A DNA stretch of 64,000 bases, taken from positions 372,001-436,000 of the forward strand of contig JAKLMB010000023.1 in assembly GCA_022813625.1 (NCBI GenBank). Direction: 5' to 3'. The notes below the pieces were generated by a model. The model did not search any database. It had not been told where the DNA came from and saw only the letters and a program-made list of their open reading frames with translations. Source of the DNA: Aaosphaeria pasadenensis. Lineage: Eukaryota; Ascomycota; Dothideomycetes; Pleosporales. The position numbers and the translations under genes are program-made. Of this stretch, positions 58,653 to 64,000 are shown piece after piece; position 1 is the stretch's first letter, and each line of letters starts with the position of its first letter.

Positions 58653-58743
58653 GGCCGCATGGCGCAACGGTAGCGCGTCAGATTCCAGTTCCAAAACAAT
58701 TGGAGAGTCCTGAAGGCTTCCTGTTCGAATCAGGATGTGGTCA
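58653..58743 (+). tRNA. tRNA-Trp (CCA) with 19-nt intron
   Basis: Full cloverleaf by eye. Acceptor GGCCGCA pairs with TGTGGTC (with G-U pairs) and discriminator A at 58743. The D stem is GCGC/GCGC with loop AACGGTA. Anticodon CCA at 58685-58687. The intron after position 37 is 58689-58707, and its TTGGA pairs with the anticodon loop, as expected for the splicing endonuclease substrate. T stem TCCTG/CAGGA with loop TTCGAAT. The anticodon stem TCAGA/CCTGA has an A-C mismatch at 31-39. A T run follows. The body matches the Trp tRNA form I know from ascomycetes. Confidence 0.88.
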
Positions 58744-58749
58744 TTTTTT
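58744..58749 (+). terminator. RNA polymerase III T-run terminator
   Basis: Six T residues directly after the tRNA discriminator base, with a second run of eight T at 58752-58759 as a back-up. Confidence 0.8.
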
Positions 58750-58965
58750 GCTTTTTTTTGCTCTTGGGGCAGGATCCCTTTTTTTTTGCCAATTTTTTGG
58801 ACTTTTCCGTCTTCTTTTGGTCTTTTTTTTGATATTTTCCACCCCTTTTTACCTTTTTTTGTCTCCTTTATAGCATTTATTTGTATTTTTGCTTTACATA
58901 TATATATATTCCTTCTTAATTGACAACATGTGTTTGTTTGTCTATCCAGTATAATTAATTAATAT

Positions 58966-59002
58966 GATACATACATATACATACATATAATATATATATA
59001 TA
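58966..59002 (+). repeat. ATAC/TA microsatellite
   Basis: Run of ATACAT units passing into about seven TA dinucleotides. Confidence 0.85.
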
Positions 59003-60226
59003 CGTGCGGTCCTCTAGGTCGTACACAGGTAAACGGCCCGGTTGACGCTGCCGTCATGATCGCATCTTTATACATGCATACATAGATGAATATAAAATTC
59101 AACTAGATAAGCCAAGTAAGTATGCAATCAAATTTGATTAAGGTAGCAGCAATGTAGGTAGGGGCCACAAACTGGTCCACATACAGCAAGAGCGGAAAGT
59201 TGTGCCTGGGTTATTGTCTCATCTGAGACATCTTCGTCTGAATTGATCGATCGATCTTCTTGCAAGACTGACTGAATGACTGGTGGCCGGCTGTTTGTTG
59301 GAGGTAGGAGCTGATTGGCGTTGGAAATGACACAAATAGACAGACCGATTTGCAGCCTTGTTGTTCTTCGGTTCGCTCTCTTCTCACTTCAGAGCAAGTT
59401 TTATCTTATATTTACTACATATATGCTCGCTTGAACAAGGAAGTGCTTCCATAACTTAGTAAGTAGAGTAAGTAGATTGATTATATAATTGAATTTTGGT
59501 TATTTCAATAGTGACTGGCTTAAAGTACAGGTTGTTAATTTTTCATGATATATTGTTTCTTTACAAACGAACCATACACACATATATATATGCACACTAA
59601 CATACTGTATGTATGTAGTGTAGAATGGTTTTACATTTTTGCAGTGCATGCATATATATATCTATATACATGTCCGTATTAAATTTATTCCTAGTCATTA
59701 CTAGGGAGACAGATAGCATGAGATGGCGGGATATACATGTGTGCAGCGTAGGTCAATGTACTTGGGCAATCCCCGTATCTTGGGTACGCCGAGGCTTTTC
59801 TGCCCCTTTGGCGGACAGAGGGGGTAAGCGGAATCTCGATTGGAGGGGAGATGTTTGGTTGATTGATGGAAGGGGGAAACGATGGGGGAGTATTTGCTAT
59901 CATTTCTTTGCGCGTGTGGGGCTCGGTGACTGGTGCGATGATTGGGTGTATTTGAGGTCGTGGGGAATGTGACATAGATAAATGTGTGCACATTAAATGT
60001 GATTTGCTCCTGAAATTGATCTGAATGTACGTATGGTATAGCAAAACGACAAAGAAAACACAAAAAAGAAACACACAATACCTCCACAAGAGCAGAACCT
60101 CAAACGCCCAATCATGACACATACTCATACACATCCCCAACAAAAACACTACCTCGTACAAAAGACTTCGCTCGAACAGAAAACAGAAAGACCTCACCAC
60201 GAGGACAATGATTCGAAAACCAACGC

Positions 60227-62504
60227 CTACGTCATAGCCATGGTATGCAAATCAAAAACATCATTCCGCCACCCTCCCTCACTCCAATCGTCGATCCTCT
60301 CCGTAGCCTGCGCGGCTTCCTCCTCCCACAGCTTGACGACGCTGCCAGGCGCGTACTTATTCCTGAACGCGCCCTGCCTGGGCGGCGCGACACCGACGCG
60401 GGTGTAGACGTCTGGGTCGTCCTCTGGCGTCAGACGGGTGAGGATGGCCTTGAAGAAAGTGCGCAGGTCGTCTGGGTCGGAGATGCGGGTGGCGCGGAGG
60501 CGTTCGCGGGCGAACAGGAGCTCGCGGTTGGCGCTGTGGATGAAGCCTGCGATTCCTGTGGCGAGCTGGCGCTCCATGACGCGGCGGATGATGGGGCGGA
60601 GGAGGGGCTTGAGGAGCCAGCCGAAGAGGCTGAATTTGGATTTGCGGAGGGTGTATGAGAGCTTGTGAATGTGGACTCGGACGGCGTTGAGGGTGAGGAT
60701 TTGCTCCATGCGCTCTTTGGCGATCTCGACGTCTAGGTGGATGTCGATGCCGCGCTCGTCTAGTTCGAAGGACGCGATGCCCTCGTCTGCTAGGCGGAGT
60801 AGACCCGAGTGGGCGCGGAGCAGGAAGCCTATTTCGTCGGCTCGGAGGGAGAGTCCGTCGATTTTGATTGTCATCTTCGACGTCACGTTCGAGGCTGTCC
60901 GGAACCGTGCCTTCCAGATCTCGAAATCGTTGTAGGTCTCTACTTTGAATCGGAAAGGGAAGAAGGAAGTGTGGTTGATTGTTCGTCCAGGCTCAATGAT
61001 GAGGTTCTCAAGTAGAAGATCGATCTCCGGCGTGGAGACTTCGAGGCGTGGGATGGGGATGTACTGGATCGCTTGGATGATGAGAGGAACGAAGACGTTG
61101 ATCGCATCGGTAACCAGTTCATTATTCGTGTAGGCATGTCGTGGAGAGAGAATGTTGAAGATGCGAAGACTTGTCTGGATCAACTTTGCAATATCCTGAT
61201 CCCGAGTCACGGAGTTGAAGGTTTTCTGTGCTTGCTCAAAGAACTTGTCAACGTCCTTGCGCAGCGACGAATCATTACCAACACCGCGGGACTTCTCCCT
61301 CAATTCCTGGAATTTCTCGTCGGCATTGTCCAGGAAATCTGGGTCAGTCAGTAGCTTCTGTAGAGAGTTTCCAGTATCCGTCAATAGATCTTCGAATTCA
61401 GGGTCTTTGCGAGAGTGCTCCAGGACCTTGTGGAAACTGTCCTCGAGCTTCTTCCATTCCTGTTTGTCACCAAAAGAGCTGAGGAAAAGCCAGAAGTTCT
61501 TCGCCGCCCTCTCCATGGCGGGGTTGGGGTTCACATCCTTCTGTGCGGCCCCCATGGCATCTTCAGCCACGCGTGAGTATGCTATGGCATAACGCTGGAG
61601 CAGCAAGGAGAGTGTCGAGACCGACTCGGAGTAATCCTTCTTATGCCTGAGGTTCGTGACCGTCTTCTTCAGACGATACAGAAGTGTGTCACCTTCATCT
61701 CCCTTCAATTTGTCGACCAGACTCTCCTCGGCCTCCTTCGCCACTTTGGCAGTTCCATCACCAACAACCTTAGCTATCTCCGTCACCTCGCCGTTGAGAT
61801 TGTCGGCCGTTGGTGGCGGACCCGTCTCCGCACCAGGCTCTTTCAACGCCTTTTGTTCCGCCGCCGGGGGTTCGATCGTTTTGCCGGCTTGTTCTGCCAC
61901 CTCTGACAATGCGAATGCAGTGTCTCTGAACACCTCGCGTCCAACAGTGTTGAGATCGGAGAGAAAGACGCGGAAGTCCGAGTTGGTAAGGAGCAATGAG
62001 CCCACTGTCTGAAGGCTTCGATACGCTACACTATTGTCAGATCACATCGACCAACGAGGTTCACGCAATAATGTACACACCCGCAGCAGTATCCGCCTTC
62101 GCCTTCGACCGCGAAGCTCTCCGAGCAACATCATTCACATCAACCTCGAGTCTCGCTTTCGAAAGATACCAGATGAAATCCTGTATCTGGTCCTCGCTGT
62201 TCTTGTTCTGCAGGAGGTCTATGAATTGATGCAGCCATTGCTTTGTTGACCGCACGAGCAGGCGGCCCGAGTCACTCAGGTCAGGGTTGTCAGGGTTCAA
62301 GATGTCGGCAGCGAGCAGGCTTCTGAGGTTGATCACGAGTTGTTCATTCGATGGCATGTATCCCTTCGACAGGGCGCGCACCATTTGGTAGGAATGAAGC
62401 TTCTGGTGGAGCTCGCGCTGCAGGACTGTGTCATCGCGGTACTGAGGGAGCAATGGCTCGTGGTCGGCGTCGCGAGACTTGCAGAACCCGAAACAGGACG
62501 ACAT
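60227..62504 (-). CDS. HAM1-domain protein (HAM1-like N- and C-terminal domains)
   Basis: Two exons, 62504-62081 and 62025-60227, joined as G/CG over a 55 nt intron; 740 aa. The N-terminus starts MSSCFGFCKSRDADHEPLL, Cys-rich and possibly acylated. An all-helical N-terminal domain is followed by a basic/acidic linker (AEESLVDKLKGDEGDTLLY). The C-terminal domain, with FSLFGWLLKPLLRPIIRRVM and SANRELLFARERLRATRI, matches what I know as the HAM1 C-terminal domain (former DUF4449), which is related to lipid-binding BPI-like folds. Function is unknown; lipid or membrane binding is inference. It is a conserved, non-cluster gene. Confidence 0.85.
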
Positions 62505-62960
62505 GATGCCTGTAGGTGAATTCTTGTTTCAGTGTGAGTGTGGTGTATTGTGAGAGTTGAGTTGACCGCGTAGGTCGCGTCGCAATGGATCAATTAATTG
62601 ACATCGTCACCTTGACGGGTGGTTGGAGCTATGGATTATGATCGACGTCATGGCGATCATGCAGCGGAGGACGGGTTCTTCCGGCCAGGGCCCACCAGAT
62701 CAAGCATCCCTGTCAGGTGTGTGTGCTCCCCCACTCTATTAGCAGAGCTGCGACTTCACTACACAGTACACGTACCATCCCATGGCACATCAAGTAGGAA
62801 ACTATAAGGATGAAGAGAACCAAGGAAATCCAATGTTTGTAACAACTAAGATGCAACACTTAATTTATGTTTGTAGTTTCACCAGGTGTAAAGTCAGGTG
62901 TCAAGTCAGTTATAAAGTGAGTTAATAAGTTAGGCTTCAACCAACAAGTCGATTACATCC
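62505..62960. other. HAM1-gene upstream region
   Basis: 456 bp without a supported gene. Confidence 0.55.
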
Positions 62961-64000
62961 CTAGCTTCCGCCCGCATAGAATTCGATATCTCTTTCACAG
63001 AACCTCGCCTGCACCTCGTCCAAAGAATCCTGTCGTCCCCAATCTCTTCGCACCCAAAAGTCCGAAACGTAATGCACTCGCCGTAGATGAGGCAGCCGTT
63101 CCGTCGACACATCGCACAACCGCATCAACATCTTCAAGATGCCTTTCCTGTACCCGTGCCAAAACTCGGCTCCAGTCACACCATGGCCGATTATCCAACC
63201 GCCTTCGAAATCCTCCGGAGCTATCAGCCCCGAGTGCATTTTGATAAGTGCCTCTGTCTCGAGGACATCTTGGCGCCACTGATCATTCAGTGTGAGTTCG
63301 GCCAGTGAACTAGGAAACATATCTCCGATATCAAGTCGAGATATGGCGGAGACCCTCCCGAAAAGAGTTTGAAGTTGAATATGCAGTGTTTCTAGGTGAT
63401 GGAATTGAGGGAGAGAGGCGAGTCTACCATCTGGCCCCGTGTGGTATCCGCATTCCACTGAGTCGTAAAAGTCTAAGTGAAGATGCCGAAGCGTTGAGGC
63501 ACGCATCAGGGGGCCGCTGTCGAGGGTTTTAGTGGTCGAACCTGGGACAAATAGTTTCTGCGAATGCCGGCGGTGGCTCACTCGTAGTGCCTGAAGCTGA
63601 TGGGCGTGCTGGCAGAGGTAATATAGGGACTGTGGCCCGGAGGACAAGGCATCAAGGCAAACTTCCTGTACCGTTCCAAGGTATTCCTCCGGTGGCGGTT
63701 CATGCCCAGGCCCTATGGGGCTGTCTTCTTCCACACCATCCAACTAGAACCACAAGTTCAAACTTGCGTCATCTCCATAGCAGTGTAATCGGATGATATT
63801 CGATATTCTAAGAAGGGGCCAGTAGTCTTGGTGGTCAAATCCCATGTCCTCTTCGTCCTCATGTGGAAACCACAAAGTCGCTGGTAAATGCCGATCTAGG
63901 CAAAGCTGTATCGACGTCAGAGAGCGGCTTATTCCGTACCTCTGTCCATGACCCAGCGTAGTTGGTGTAGCAGATGCGTCATCTAACTGCCGATTCTCCG
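62961..64000 (-). pseudogene. F-box/LRR-like gene, partial, interrupted by in-frame TAG
   Basis: From the right edge the minus strand reads one frame with leucine-rich, F-box-protein-like content: SRSLTSIQLCLDRHLPATLW, WPLLRISNIIRLHCYGDD, then TAG at 63746-63744. The same frame continues for 260 codons to a stop at 62961, with LYYLCQHAHQLQALRVSH, STLRHLHLDFYDSVECGYHT, LAELTLNDQW and LPHLRRVHYVSDFWV. No intron with normal signals and length removes the TAG: the nearest GT lies only 20 nt before an AG. It is therefore either a pseudogene, a gene ending at the TAG, or it contains a sequence error. The 5' end lies beyond the window. Function unknown. Confidence 0.55.

Larger units (their letters stand above)
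58744..60226. other. AT-rich intergenic region
   Basis: 1.5 kb without a gene. T-rich on the plus strand up to about 58920, followed by TA/TACA microsatellite sequence. Confidence 0.6.

Overview
The window comes from a filamentous ascomycete (Pezizomycotina). Genes carry short 44-120 nt introns with GT donors, CTAAC/CTGAC-type branch points and AG acceptors. The gene content (highly reducing PKS, fused class II/class I diterpene synthase, Zn2Cys6 regulators, fungal-rhodopsin membrane proteins, GDH2, RTG2) is typical of that group. I cannot name a genus from sequence alone. All exon models were made by eye, using splice signals, reading phase and family similarity.

Left part (1-9.3 kb). The 3' end of a highly reducing polyketide synthase (ER, KR, ACP) runs in from the left edge. 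Next comes a divergent pair: a PD-(D/E)XK-like DUF7924-type protein with an acidic Asp-Glu-His repeat tail (minus strand), and a divergent casein-kinase-1-like kinase (plus strand). An Aurora-family mitotic kinase (minus) follows.

Middle part (9.9-31.7 kb), the most interesting stretch. This looks like a diterpenoid biosynthetic cluster. A bifunctional copalyl-diphosphate/kaurene-type synthase, a kaurene-oxidase-like P450 and a second P450 lie head to tail on the minus strand. They are followed on the plus strand by a secreted-type FAD (BBE-like) oxidase, a fungal-rhodopsin/PTH11-like membrane protein, an aldo-keto reductase and a Zn2Cys6 regulator. A third P450 on the minus strand closes the region. 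The synthase would make the cyclic diterpene from geranylgeranyl diphosphate, the P450s, FAD oxidase and reductase would decorate it, and the Zn2Cys6 protein is the natural candidate regulator. No geranylgeranyl diphosphate synthase or transporter is visible next to the synthase. The synthase has an altered class I metal motif (DVYME).

Right part (33.7-64 kb). Mostly ordinary genes: a small conserved membrane protein, a ketopantoate-reductase-like protein, an MFS monocarboxylate-type transporter, a second Zn2Cys6 regulator, a WW-domain protein, S-adenosylmethionine synthetase, GPN3 GTPase, NAD-dependent glutamate dehydrogenase, an RTG2-like Ppx/GppA protein, an intron-containing tRNA-Trp, and a HAM1-domain protein. 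The right edge carries part of an LRR/F-box-like gene interrupted by a stop codon.
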